The notes under the pieces are model-generated. The model saw only the letters and a list, made by a program, of their open reading frames with translations. It was not told the origin of the DNA and searched no databases. Both the position numbers and the translations under genes were made by a program. DNA of 64,000 bases from Tremella fuciformis (Eukaryota; Basidiomycota; Tremellomycetes; Tremellales; Tremellaceae): contig CP136499.1 in NCBI GenBank assembly GCA_032768795.1, positions 124,001 through 188,000 of the forward strand, read 5' to 3'. Shown here in pieces: positions 44,514-56,289 of the stretch. Positions within the stretch are counted from its first letter, which is position 1; the number at the start of each line of letters is the position of its first letter.

Positions 44514-47205
44514 TCAAGTCAGCCAGACGGCCTCGTCATCTGAGCGCACAAGACCGGAGCATAGAGGTAAACCCACGAAGTGATCCAACCTGTGCACCGC
44601 CTCTAAGAGCGTTTGCAGGACATAAAGAGTGATCCGTAATCCTCCCTGCGTCTCGAGCAGACCGACATCGGCGGTCGGGAGCCTTGTGTCCTCGTCCACG
44701 TCCACGCGCACGTCCAAGTCCACGATGAGCAAAACCGACTTGAACAAACGATAGAGCACGTTGGTTGGCTGCATCCCCAAATCCCTCGTGAGCCCAAGCT
44801 GCACTATGCGAATTGAAGGAGATGGGAAGGGGCGAGAGGGAGAGGGGGAGAGGGAGGAGCTGACTCACGTCTGTGATCCCGGAGCAGCATCCTGCCACTA
44901 GGCCTGAAGCCCAACCTGGCTTGCCAAGGTTAAGCTGGTAATCGGTGTACAGGTCAGCCTCGAGCTTGGTATTATCGATCACTCGACAGACCGACGGGAC
45001 GGCCGGGACGGTCATCATGACGGGCGCAGCTACCGCTGATTCCATGCTATCCGTACCAGCCAGGGAATCAAGAGTACGATTGTGGCAACCCATACTCTGA
45101 GTGTCCTCCTCACCATCACCGTCACCACCGTCACCCCCGCTACCGATGACCATATGATTGTCCGTCTTCGGTGCATTCGAAAGCGGTCCATCGGGTTCTG
45201 GTCCATGACCACTACCCTCGAAGACCGTCCCATCGTCCGTATTCGATGGATGCGAAGGCGACCTCTCCGGTTCTGCTTCCGATGCAGGTTCTGGTGCCGA
45301 TGCGGGCGGTGGAGACGGGATCGATACCCATTTCGACTCGCCAAGGATGGCCGAAGTTGAGCCTGATGCAGGCGACGTTGACTGTTCCCCCAACGATACG
45401 AGCTCGAAAAGCGCATCATGTTCGCTGCTTGAAGTCTCGCCAACTCTGGAAAAGGTGGCCGTGTCGAGCATCGATAAAGCATCCCCCGGCACGCCCGTGG
45501 GCAACGTGGCGGAAACTGCCCCTGGCCCTGCCTCTGCCCCAGCCGACGTCTCTGTCACAGCTCCAGCCGATCGAGCAAACTTGGGGTGGTGAATGCGGGC
45601 GGTGGACAGAGCCGAGGCTGGCGATGACTCGACGTTACGGACGTGCTGCGTTTCCGTGCAGAGGTCGTCTACTGGCGGGTCTGGATCGATGCTCACGACA
45701 GCGGACATCTTGACAGAGCTCGTTCCCCCTAGCTCCGATGCGGCAGCGAGAGCAGCTGGCTCGGACGATGACACGGCGTGCACTCGGGCTTCATGGCCGG
45801 TATACACCTGATCGACCGTCGGCCTTGGCAAGATCCTTCGAGGCGGAACCATGGGCACCGACTCTGATCTGGCTCCTGTCTGGCGGGTCTTTTGATATCT
45901 GAATAGGGACAATTTTGGCAAGTGATGCTCAAGGAATACCCTGTGGCGTCGGATGAACGTGTCGAGTGCGCCTTTCCCCTCGCTCCAACCTTGATCGCCC
46001 TGATGTCAGCCACAACTAACCCCAACAACCAGACCCTGCTCGACTGAAGGATGACCAGACCCACCGCCGATGGATCGGCTTCCGCGTGTCGTCGGATGTG
46101 TTCATAGAAATCAGAAAGACTGTTCGGAGAGTGACAATCTCGGCCTGCTCGGATATAATACAGGGCCCGGACCATCGATCGTGGCTCGCGTAGGGTTTTC
46201 GCACAACCGGCACGCACGTGTGAAGAGAGAGGGAGGGGCAGATAGGTATCGGGAATATCGACAGGCGATTGATCGCCTCCCATCGACTTGTAGACCTGAA
46301 ATATCCAGCCCGTCGAGCGTATGACGCGTTGAGAGGGATCAATCGGATCGGCATCGTAGTGGCCAAACGACATGCACAGTGGGATCGCTTTGTCATCGCC
46401 ATCCATGATGCAGCTAATGCGCAGGAAGGGGCTTCGATCGCCCAAGTCGACGTGTATGTGCTGCAGACTTGGCACGACGACGGTCCAGCTGTGCAGCTCG
46501 CACGGGTGGCGAAGGTCGGCGGGGCTATGAACTTGACCGCCGAGGCGCTAGAATAAGGATCAGCATGCTTTCGAGTGACGATGACAGCTGCTTGCCCGCT
46601 TACGCGTATACAGGTTTCCAGCTTGGCGTTGATGTCGAAGAGTACGAGTAGACGGTCCCAAACAAAATGCCAGCCTGAGAACGCCATCGGTCTGGCTTCA
46701 TCAGTCATGTCATGTCATAGATCCCTCCCTCTCTCTTTCCCCTCGGCCACTGTTAGACTCACTTGGACGATATCAATATCCGGGAGAGACCTTCGGAAGC
46801 GCCGGAATGCCTCACCGGCAACGGAGGGTCAGTGACGGCCAGATCTGACCCCGGTCGTGTGGTTGACGCAGCGTCGTCTGGTCTCTCGTCGATAACGTCG
46901 ACTGCAGTTCCAGTTGGACGGGTCTCGTTGCGGCAACTGCCTTCTCGAAGTCGAAGCAGGAGTAGCGAAGCATCATTGTCCTTGTCCCTGTCAGATATCG
47001 AGGAGACCAACGGCGACATCGTTGGCCGGACATGGGATACGGCTGGCAGAAACTGACCTCGATGTCCGTCTCGATCCGGGATGGGTGGGTGTCGGAGAGC
47101 CCGGCGGTCGTCCCTCCGCTCGTCAATGTTGTCATTGCCATCGTTGCCGTGCTCGTGATCATCTCTTTCGGAAAGATGATCGAGTCTGCGCTTAAGAGGA
47201 ACCAT
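44514..47205 (-). CDS. X4: multi-exon gene, product unrecognised
   Basis: Seen on the minus strand: an Asp/Arg-rich open stretch at about 47160-46800 with a good donor near 47060; an exon-like stretch at about 46690-45990 (FVWDRLLVLFDINAK; in another frame FYEHIRRHAEADPSAVGLVIL); a long exon from about 45905 to 44869 that is Ser/Pro/acidic and ends LYTDYQLNLGKPGW; and a last exon from 44803 (DLGMQPTNVLYRLFKSVLLIVDLDVRVDVDEDTR) to about 44520. Each stretch looks coding, but several joins could not be closed in phase, so limits are approximate. The Val/Asp-rich strand block recalls one in gene F. Similarity to X1-X3 is limited to general layout. Confidence 0.4.
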
Positions 47206-47541
47206 CTCAAGAAAAGTACAAGTGAACGAATGGCAAGTCTTTATGGTGGAGTCGAGGTCGTGGGGCGCCTACCTTTTGCGCTCGGAACTTTCGAATAAGT
47301 GCCCAAAGAGGTCGTAGGCGTGCCAGGCCTAGCTTTTTCCGGTCGAAGCACGGTTAAGGGTTGACAAGTGCCTGGCGTGAAAGCATGAGGGGGTAGGCTT
47401 GCGAGGCTATCCAATCCAAGGGATAGGCATCCGAGGTCAAGTCAAGTGCGACGCCCGTAAGACGGCGTGTCAGCGACGTTACATTTACTTACCTAGTCGT
47501 TCACATTGCCACCTTGTGGTAACAATCTGATCTCTTCGACC
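47206..47541. other. Intergenic between X4 and M
   Basis: About 335 bp with no motif cluster or repeat recognised. Confidence 0.4.
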
Positions 47542-49095
47542 ATGTCCATAGAATACTACCGAGAAGAGGGCAGCTCTGAGGACCTTGATCACTACGGTCC
47601 CAACTTTCCATCGTTCACGGTCCAAGGTGTGTGTGTAGGCCTCGCTCGGTCTTGTAAGGGGAGGGACAGTGGACTGCTGCTGACGCTATTCTGCTAGCCT
47701 TCGCAAGATTTGATCGCAAATTGATCGAGGCATACCAAGATGTGTCGGTGTCGGGGTCATCGGACAAAACCTTGTACGGGTTGGTGATTCTCTCACTCGG
47801 TCATTTCTCACACCGTTCTCTGGTCCGCCCACTAGCTTACTCGCTCAGATGGCACACCAGGATGGTTCATCAGGATTCGAGGTATCGATACCATTCAGTT
47901 TTTCTGCAGAAGATTCGAGTAGAGCAGGAGCAGGCAGAGGGTCAGGGGCAGGGTCAGGGGCAGGGTCAGGGGCAGGAGCAGGGGCAGGGGCAGGAGCGGG
48001 ATCGACAGCGGCAGGGGATGATCACAGGAGGTGTGGGCGTGGAGAGGCCAAAGGAAAGGACGGAACGACTGGAACTGGCGTGGTGAGTGCCTTCCGATGC
48101 GCCAGGATCGGAACGCGCTTGCGCTAGCTAAACTTGCTAGGACTCTCGGTATTGGGGAAGAATACGACTCGTCCCAACCCCATCACTTTGCAACACTCCG
48201 AGGACAAACGCAAAAGCAGCGTGCGAGCGGGGACCGATTTCAAGAGCAAATGTTGCTCGCGGCCAGGGCAATTCACGGCTGCGGAAGCCGACTCATGAAC
48301 GAGACGACCATCGTACTGCTGGACCCGTCATTGTCTGACCTGGTCCCACCACCCCCACCACTACCACCGTCAACGCCAGCAGCAAACGTACCAGCGGCTG
48401 CGCCGGCCGAGCAACATGATCAACAATCCGCCATCCCTTGCGGCACATCGCAACCGCTCATTCTCGCGTGAGTACCACGGGAGGCACCCGTTTGTCGTCT
48501 ATCCTTTGAGCCAGCTCGCTCACTGGGCTCAGAAGGGCTGCCGTATTTGACAAGCACGGCGATCTCTGTGTCGTGTACCTTTTCCCAAAACAGGATGTGG
48601 CTTCGAAACGCAATAACACCACAAAGCGAGTCGATGAATGGGACTGGTGAGCTTGACCTCGTCTTCTTCTGATCGCGTGCGCCTGTGTTATTGACTTGTC
48701 GCAGGCTCGAAGACTGTCTTGTCCCCATTCTCTACTCTGGACGGGCAAAGTACGACATGCTCCTGGACAGAGGGATCACCCGATGCCTTCCGGATAAAAC
48801 GTGCGGGTTACAGGTGTCCTTTCTCAACGACTGCCTGAGTCGTACCTCCCGATTGCGCGCCGTTGTGCTGCTGCACCGACGCTTGATCGAGAATGGGACC
48901 TGGGACAGGCGGCCTAAGCGTGGCAGTGAGACCTGCATCGTCCGACAAATGTCGCAGGACTCCCTATACGAAATCGGACCGATTCGCCTGGACAAACAAG
49001 ACCGATCAGACGAGGACGATGGATTGATAAGCTTCGGGAATTTGGTGTTCAAGGGAAGCGATGAGGTGGACAGCATGTCAGAGTCATCAGACTGA
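47542..49095 (+). CDS. Gene M: multi-exon orphan gene, about 420 aa
   Basis: Exons 47542-47626, 47698-47783, 47849-48082, 48106 or 48141 to 48467, 48533-48646 and 48705-49095. The splice between exons 3 and 4 is uncertain: a 23-nt GT-AG segment at 48083-48105 keeps the frame but is unusually short, and a longer alternative would skip to 48141. The product starts MSIEYYREEGSSEDLDHYG, then has a Gly/Ala/Ser tract and LARTLGIGEEYDSSQP. A Pro-rich run (residues near 250) follows, then DLCVVYLFPKQDVASK and SRLRAVVLLHRRLIENG, and an acidic tail (GSDEVDSMSESSD). No domain was recognised. Confidence 0.6.
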
Positions 49096-49097
49096 GT

Positions 49098-49172
49098 ACC
49101 TAAGCACTTGTATCACGATTAGCTTTGTCGGCGGTCGCCGCTAATCACTAATTGTGATCGAAGCGCTTAGGT
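49098..49172. promoter_or_regulatory. Palindromic CTAAT element downstream of gene M
   Basis: An imperfect inverted repeat begins CCTAAGC and ends GCGCTTAGG. Inside are ATTAG at 49118 and CTAAT at 49141 and 49148, facing each other around GCGGTCGCCGC. It shares TCGGCGGT-N-GCCGCTAAT with the element upstream of X2. It lies 50 bp from a Helitron end. Confidence 0.5.
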
Positions 49173-49180
49173 GATCGAAG

Positions 49181-49213
49181 TGTTGAATCGCGGACGAGCT
49201 GAAGAGAGAATTC
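49181..49213 (+). repeat. 33-bp dispersed repeat, copy 1
   Basis: A 33-nt string beginning TGTTGAATCGCGG recurs at 60773-60805 with one mismatch. This copy lies 6 nt outside the Helitron terminus. Confidence 0.85.
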
Positions 49214-49219
49214 GCACTA

Positions 49220-50441
49220 CTAGAATTGAGCCCGCTTCGCGGGCGGCGATGTCCGAGGGACAGCCATTACTATTTCTCTTTCATTTGATGTAAACACCTA
49301 TTTCATACAAAACCACCCTCAACATGTCCTCCAAACCCCGAAACGATGTATGTCGAGATCACAGTCAGGACAAAGGCTGGGAAAGCTTCAGTGAGTCAAA
49401 TCCATGCATGGAAAGCTCAGTGAGTGGCTAACAGCTCCAGATCCCTCCCAAGCCAGTCAATACCTGTACTGCAGATCACATACTGTCAACCAAGTCCAGA
49501 GCTGTCCAGGATCGACTGCCAGTGCCTCCTCGATGCCTTCAAGAGCCCTGTCGGATCTGGGTGAAGCCAGGCATGGAGCTAGTCAGCCCCATCCCAGATT
49601 TCAAGCCACCCAAACTCCCCATGTGAGTACACAGTCTTGCATAAGCATCTTCTAACATGCGGGGTCGATTTCTTTGGTGGAGAGGCACCCACTCAAGTCC
49701 AAGTGACCAAGATCAAGAACCTTGTCAAGTTTGGCCCTCACAGGCCCAAGCACTGGGGTGTATGGAGGAAAAGACACCCACGGATTGTCAGAGAGGATTC
49801 CAGAGACAGGATCAGGAAGGAGAGGGAGGAGAGGTGGGCCAGGGAGGAGAAGGAGGAGAGGGGGTCAGAGTCTGAGTCTGAGTCAGAGTCAGAGTAAACA
49901 GATCATGTACAGACCTTGAGAGTTGAGGCAGATGATTGATTGAAGGGAGAGATATAGTGCTGCATGTTCATAGTAGTAGCTCCCTGAAGACAACATTCTG
50001 TACCACTGTATCCTCTTTGCCATAGTAAACCTTGCCTGCATCATGCACTTTGATGCGGGAGATGGCCGTATAGAGCTGGCCATGAGAGAAGGCAGGGTTG
50101 GAGAGGTCAAGGCCAACACGGTCAAGGGTGAGGCCCTGGCAGGAGTTGAAAGTGGTGGCGTATGCAGGTGCAAGGGGAAACTGGCGCCGCTGGAGGGTGA
50201 ATCTTTTTCTTGGTACTGGATGTTTGAAGGTGATGCGAGGAATGAGGATGATGTTATCTTGAACAACCCCAACCCCATTGATGCCTCGGATGAGCTGGCA
50301 GGTGATGGTGCGACGCCCAAGAGCAATAACCTTGAGTCTCACGTTCTTTACTAAACCTCTGTCGATGGAGAAATTGCGTAGCAGGCGTACGATGGTGTTG
50401 ACCTTCAGCAAGAGAGCATGAGGGGGCACACTGGGCGCTGT
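49220..50441 (-). mobile_element. Truncated Helitron, 3' terminal part
   Basis: On the minus strand the element ends with a perfect hairpin GCCCGC-GAA-GCGGGC (plus 49230-49244), then TCAATT and CTAG at 49223-49220, followed by T. This is the standard Helitron 3' end (hairpin shortly before CTRR, insertion between A and T). About 750 bp upstream, in the element's orientation, is a helicase 3' part. The rest of the element is cut off at 50442 by an LTR-like sequence, and the 5' TC end was not found. A plus-strand ORF inside (49637-49897), ending in a Ser-Glu repeat, was not recognised and may be passenger sequence. Confidence 0.75.
49968..50441 (-). pseudogene. Helitron Pif1-like helicase, C-terminal fragment
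   Basis: The minus-strand frame holds SVPPHALLLKVNTIVRLLRN, then FPLAPAYATTFNSCQGLTLD and FSHGQLYTAISRI. This matches the last motifs of Pif1/RecD-like helicases carried by Helitrons (FPLAPAYAxTxxxxQGxTLDRVGxDL, FSHGQLYTAxSR). Only the C-terminal 155 or so residues remain. The frame is broken exactly where the LTR-like sequence begins at 50442. Confidence 0.8.
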
Positions 50442-50858
50442 TGTCACGGGGCCAGGCCGGTCGTCGACTGATATGCCCTCTCACACGTGCTCTCTGTCGA
50501 TCTATCTCTGTCCTCCACGAGAAGGTGTATCCTACAGCCTCTCGTGCGTCGAGAACACGGCTGCGCCGTTACTCTCTATCCATGGGACTCAATACCACGG
50601 TGCTAAGGACGGTCTACGGGTGAGGACTTGTATATATATCACCCGTGCCCGCCTCTGCACCGCCTCGGGCTTTCTCCTTGAAACATCATTGACGAGGCTT
50701 GAGCTCTAGAGTCGTCGAGGCTACTCGAGGATCGACGATAGGCTCACGTGTCTGACAGGCGTGCTGGGCTGTGACAAAGGTCGTAGGCGTGCGCTGGTGA
50801 TCAGGTGATCATGGGACCTACGCACGTGACCGACACCTCTCATGTGGCCGACACGTGA
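50442..50858 (+). repeat. LTR-like sequence, family 2, left copy
   Basis: It begins TGTCACGGGGCC and is colinear, in opposite orientation, with the solo LTR at 57173-57576, with scattered substitutions and a few indels. It ends near CGTGAC at about 50858. No matching target duplication was seen, so the copy is older or truncated. It contains a TATATATA string near 50632. Confidence 0.65.
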
Positions 50859-51233
50859 CCTACCTCGGGCTGGAGAACCTCGACGAGGGAGTAGACGTTG
50901 GATGAACGCGCGACGACGGGAAGCAGGCGCAGAGTCATATAGGATGCCCCGGGCGCCCGTCGTAGTTCTTCAGCACTCTCTGATTGAGTCTCATGGATCA
51001 CCGTTGATGATCTCACTCTCTCCGTGGCACGCAGCGTGGCTGAATTGCACTCACGCTGTATCCTTGACGACCTTGTTACCTCGACGACCTTGTAACCTCG
51101 ACAAGGATCCAACCTCGACGAGGATCCTACCTCAACATCCTTGTTTCTACCCCTTTATCCTTTATTCTTGACTCTGATATTGTGTGAGAGGTCCTCTGCC
51201 AACGGGAGAGCGCAGCATCATGACAGGTCACTC
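50859..51233. other. Leader-like DNA between the family-2 LTR and copia1
   Basis: Contains several CCTCGACGA(C/G)-type direct repeats. It could be internal sequence of the family-2 element interrupted by copia1; no primer-binding site was identified. Confidence 0.35.
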
Positions 51234-51238
51234 CCAAG

Positions 51239-51556
51239 CGACGGAAATAGGTAGTACGCTCACATGAGCTTGACTCAGCCTCGAGTAGCCTCGTCGAGGC
51301 ACACACATCCTCGACGAGGTTGTGCCTCGACGAGGTTCATCCTCGACGAGGCAGGGGAAGCTGCCACAACGATAACTCCGCATATAACGCCGACACCCTC
51401 GACGACCTTGTAGAATGCCGCCGCCTGTTGCCCTCCTCATCACTCATAGCAAGTGCTGAGCGGGCAACAGGTAAGTCCGAATGCATCACTCATAGCAAGT
51501 GCTGAGCGGGCAACAGGTGACCGGAATCCCATTGCCTCAGAGCTAAGATTCCGTCG
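51239..51556 (+). repeat. Copia1 5' LTR, 318 bp
   Basis: Starts CGACGGAA and ends TTCCGTCG, an 8-bp inverted repeat, instead of the usual TG...CA. It includes a tandem pair of a unit containing CACTCATAGCAAGTGCTGAG and many CCTCGACGAGG palindromes. Confidence 0.93.
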
Positions 51557-51568
51557 TGGTAACGTCTC
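51557..51568 (+). promoter_or_regulatory. Copia1 primer-binding site
   Basis: TGGTAACG follows directly after the 5' LTR. TGG complements the CCA end of a tRNA, so the primer would be a tRNA ending CGTTACCA. The identity of that tRNA is not known here. Confidence 0.7.
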
Positions 51569-51654
51569 ATTTCGACAAGTCGCGGTAGATAGAACGCGTC
51601 AACAAACTCGTCGACCTTGCCTACGCACCGCCAGCCTCGAAGTGGTCCTCCGTC

Positions 51655-54600
51655 ATGCCATCTGTGCAGACGGTGAAAGAAGAGCGCAAGCTCAACGGGC
51701 GCGACAACTACGCCCAGTGGGTGCGCGAGATTCGAGTCGTCCTCGGATCCGCCGGTCTCGTACCCCACATCACCAAGGACGCGTCAGCGATTCGGGCACT
51801 CGTCGAGGCTCGATATCCAGTGTCAAGTCCGGCAACAGCAGCCGAGACATCGAAGAGAGCAGTTGCTCTATACGAGCATGAGAAGGAGCAGTCCACCGCC
51901 CTCTCCACTCTCTACGGCAGTCTGACAGAGACTGTCCAAAATAAGCTTCCCTCGAGCCTGATCGACTTTGAGAATCCTCAACCGAAGGGGCTTTATGATC
52001 ACCTGGTCACCACATACGGGGCCGACAACGGATCTCGCCTAGCCGAATTATGGTCATCGATATTTGGCGAGACCATCCCAGAGAATGAGGACCCCGAACC
52101 TCATCTCACAGCTATCCGGTCGCAACTGGCCGAAATCACCTCCTCCGCCATCACTTCCAAGCTCACCCTTGAGCAATTCGCCAACCAGATTGGCGCATAC
52201 GCCGCCATCCGTCGCCTACCGTCCTCATACGGCCTCCTCGCATCGACCTTCTACTCAGGGACCTCGTCGAACAAGATCCACCTCGACGAGGTTATCGATA
52301 GGGTTGCCGATGAACATCGCAGACGTCAACAAAAGGGCGAGAGCGTAAACGAGATGGGGATGCTCAGCAAATCTCTGCAGAAACCGGCAAGCAAGAGATG
52401 CATCCACCATCCGGATCAGGGGAGGCACTCCACAGATGAGTGCTGGAAAGTGATTGGAGTGCCGAAGCACATCCAGGAGCAAAGGTCGGCCAGGGAAGCA
52501 GCAAAGGGAAGGAAGCAGGGAGGACAAGCGAAGAAGGCAAGAGAGCAGACGGAGTCAGGAGATGACTCATCGAGTGAGAACAAGAGAGGCTCGTCGAGGG
52601 AGACAAAGGAGGAAGGCTATTATGCGACGGAGATTGCACTACACGCCAACGACAACCTCCCATCCACCTCCATCATCATCGACAGCGGTGCCACCAGTCC
52701 ATTCATCAAGGACAAGCACCTTCTCTCACATCTCACCAAACTCGACAAGGCCGTCAAGATCCAAATTGGAGACGGATCGATTGTCGAAGCTACACACTCC
52801 GGCCGCCTCACCTTCAACAACGTATGGTACAACAACGCCCTCTACGTTCCATCATTCTCGCACAACCTCCTCTCAACACAGCGCCTCGGTCCGTACACAG
52901 GGACACACTGGCGCTTCTCGAAGGACTCGGCTACATTGGTCGAGAAAGGGAAGGTCATCCTCCGGGGCAAGAAACTTGGCAACCTATGGGTTGTAGACGA
53001 CACACCGGTACGCACCACCTCGCGCATTCACCGAGCACTTCAGGCAATAGAAAATACTGAAGCCGAAGACACCCGCCTCCTCACCTGGCACAAACGACTA
53101 GGTCATTCGAACATGAGGAAGGTGTGGGAGCTCGGGAAAGAGGGGAAGCTAGGCGCAAAGTGGACAGGGTCATTTCGGAGAGTCGAATGCATGGATTGCC
53201 TGAAAGGGAAGGCAACGCGCTCGGCATCTCTACCTAACCCTCGTCGAGCCAGCAAGCCCCTCGTCGAGGTATCAGTCGATCTATGGGGACCAGCGACCGT
53301 CCAGTCGAGAGAAGGCTTCCAATACTTCCTCACCTGCTATGACGACCACAGCAAATACGTGCAGGCCATACCACTCAAGAAGAAGTCGGATGCAGCCGAA
53401 GCACTGCAAGACTATATCAAGTTGGCAGAAAATCAGCTTGATCGAACAGTCAAGACCATCCGCTCAGACCAAGGAGGCGAATTCACGAGCAAGGAATTCA
53501 GCCACTGGTGCAAAAGCAAGGGAATTGAGCACACCCTCACGCCGACCGACGCACACAACCAAAACAGTCGAGTCGAGCGCGTCCATCTCACCATCCTCAA
53601 TGATATCCGGACATGTCTTGCGGACTCGAACTTGCCAACCCAGTTCTGGGTAGATGCACTGCGATATGTAGTCTTCACTCGGAACAGGCTACCAGGCTCC
53701 CACGCAAAAATTCCGATAACGCTCTTTCGACCAAACCACGACATCGACCTGCAGTACCAAGGGATGCAGCCATTTGGCCATCACTGCATCTATCGAGTCG
53801 TGAACCCCGCATCGAAGCTCGATGAGCGGGGACAATGCGGTCGACTGCTGGGGTACACAGAAGGGAGCTGGGGCTATAAGGTGCTGACCCAATCCAACAG
53901 GGTCATCGCAAGCCGAGACGTCACATTCATCACGGGCAGGAGGACAATGCCCAGCTCAGATGAACCGCAACGGATCCTGGAGCCCCCTCGACCTGAACCT
54001 CGACAAACATCGACGAGCCTCGACAAGGATGATGATACATCCATCGAGCTGAACGAGATAGTCGAGGCAGGGGAGGCACCAGAAGAAGAGGAACAAGGGG
54101 AAGAGATGGACGACATACCTCCCCAAGCCGTACCCAGGCAAGGAAGAGGCTGGGTCAATGAGTACATCCGAGAGGATGCACCGAGCCCGGAACCGAATCC
54201 CGACGACGGACCAGAGGATCCCGATCGTCGACTAAACGAGCCCACAGCGGCCGATGCAGATGAGCCAAGACGGTCGGGGAGACTGGCAGGCCAAGAACCT
54301 AGTCATCACCCTCTGCACGACATCGACATGGACTATAACCGAGTAGCCATAGAGCACGCGTTATCAGCCCAGTCACTCAACAACCCCCAGTCATACACCG
54401 AAGCTCGTCGAGCCGCAGACTGGGAGGATTGGAAATCGGCCATGGATGAGGAGATGGGAAAGATGGAGAAGTACGGAGTGTGGGAGATGGTTCCCAAGGA
54501 GAATCACCGCACTCTTACAGGCAAATGGGTATTCACACGCAAGATCGACGGGGACACAGGCAAAGCGAGTCAGCACAAGGCCAGATTCGTTGTGAGAGGA

Positions 54601-56270
54601 TTTCAACAGGTCTCAGGACGAGATTTCGACGAACTCTTTGCTTCGGTCACCCACAAGTCATCATTTCGCCTATTCCTCTCCATCGTCAACTACCTCGACT
54701 GGGAATGTGACCAAATAGACATCATTGGAGCATTCCTCAAGGCCAACATCGACAAGGACATCTTCATCGAGCCACCAGAAGGCAGCGATATCGCCGCCGG
54801 ACACGTTCTGCACCTCCGGAAATCACTATACGGTCTCCGACAATCACCGCACTTGTTCAACAAGCGCCTTGACGAGTTCCTACGGGAGCTAGGCTTCAAA
54901 CCGACCCTAGCGGATCCATGTATCTACTCGCTGCGACAAGGACACAAGCGGTGCATGATCTCAGTCCACGTTGACGACATGCTCATTGCCGGCAATGATC
55001 GATCAACAATTGACGAGATCAAACGGAAGATCAACAAGGAACTCGAGTGCAAGGACCAAGGACCGGTCTCTTACTTCCTCGGTATCAACATCTACCGAGA
55101 CAGGCCAAACAAGAAGATGTACCTGTCACAAGAGCACTACATCGAGGCAGTTCTTCAACGCTTCGGTGAAGCCGGCAAAGCCTGCAAGACAATCTTGCCT
55201 GACGCAAAGCTCGTCGAGGCTACGCCAAAGGAGGTCGACGAGGCTCGAGATAAACCATTTCCAGCACTCGCCGGGTCAATCCTCTATATTGCCACGATCA
55301 CCCGACCCGACATCGCCTACGCAGCATCACTGCTCTGTCGCTTCATCAGCAAATGGTCACTCGCACATTGGAGGGCCGCAAAGCACCTATTAAGGTACCT
55401 GCGAGGAACATCAGATCTCGCACTCACCTTTGACGCACATGCAGGAAGAAGAGCACGACGGAATCTTAGCTCTGAGGCAATGGGATTCCGGTCACCTGTT
55501 GCCCGCTCAGCACTTGCTATGAGTGATGCATTCGGACTTACCTGTTGCCCGCTCAGCACTTGCTATGAGTGATGAGGAGGGCAACAGGCGGCGGCATTCT
55601 ACAAGGTCGTCGAGGGTGTCGGCGTTATAAGCGGAGTTATCGTTGGTGGCAGCTTCTCTGCCTCGTCGAGGGTGAACCTCGTCGAGGCACAACCTCGTCG
55701 AGGATCGAGTAGCCTCGACGAGGTTACTCGAAGATGAGTCAAGCTCATGTGAGCGTACCACCTATTTCCGTCGGAGCACTGCTAGGCTGGGCAGACGCAG
55801 ACTGGGGTGGATGTCTCGACACACGTCGATCTACAACCGGCTACGTCTTCAATACATACGGGGGCATTGTGTCATGGAAAAGCAGGCGACAACCGACAGT
55901 CGCACTCTCGACGACACAGGCCGAACTCCTAGCATCAACAGAAGCGGGCAAAGAGGCAATATGGCTCAGGCAATTATTGAACGACCTCGACCTCGGTATA
56001 GATGGGGCAGTGCCCATCTACAACGACAACAATGGAGCCATTCAACTGGCCAAACATCAACACGGGTTCAAGCTGAACAAAGCATTCGACATGCGAGCCC
56101 AGTGGATACGAGAGCATCAAGCTGGTGGACTGCTTGAGCTCAAATACACACCAACGGACAGCAACCGAGCCGACATCCTGACCAAGAACCTTTCGGCCGA
56201 GAAGACGAGACAGCTTCGGCAGCTACTGGGCTTGGGAAGACAAGGAGAAGCAGAGCAGCAGAGTCAATAG
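51655..56270 (+). pseudogene. Copia1 gag-pol, interrupted by a solo LTR
   Basis: The frame opens at an ATG at 51655 and runs through coding parts 51655-55455 and 55779-56270. Gag covers about residues 1-280, with a degenerate knuckle (CIHHPDQGRHSTDECW). Protease DSGAT is near 342 and the pre-integrase WHKRLGHSN near 475. Integrase has D in DLWGP near 541, D in RSDQGGEF near 604 and E in SRVERVH near 640. Reverse transcriptase starts around KWVFTRKIDGDTG near 960 and has VHVDDM near 1103. RNase H lies beyond the break ([35 protein letters not shown]). As it stands, the 1305-residue frame ends inside the inserted LTR, so RNase H is separated. All other catalytic residues are present, so the break looks recent. 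Confidence 0.93.
55456..55773 (-). mobile_element. Solo LTR of the copia1 family, inserted in pol
   Basis: 318 bp, inverted relative to the host element, flanked by the 5-bp duplication GAGCA (55451-55455 and 55774-55778). The insertion lies between reverse transcriptase and RNase H. It carries several substitutions against the flanking LTRs, so its donor was another subfamily member. Confidence 0.95.
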
Positions 56271-56280
56271 ACATGCTCGC

Positions 56281-56289
56281 GAGGGGAGG
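56281..56289 (+). promoter_or_regulatory. Copia1 polypurine tract
   Basis: GAGGGGAGG directly precedes the 3' LTR; this is the expected plus-strand primer position. Confidence 0.75.
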
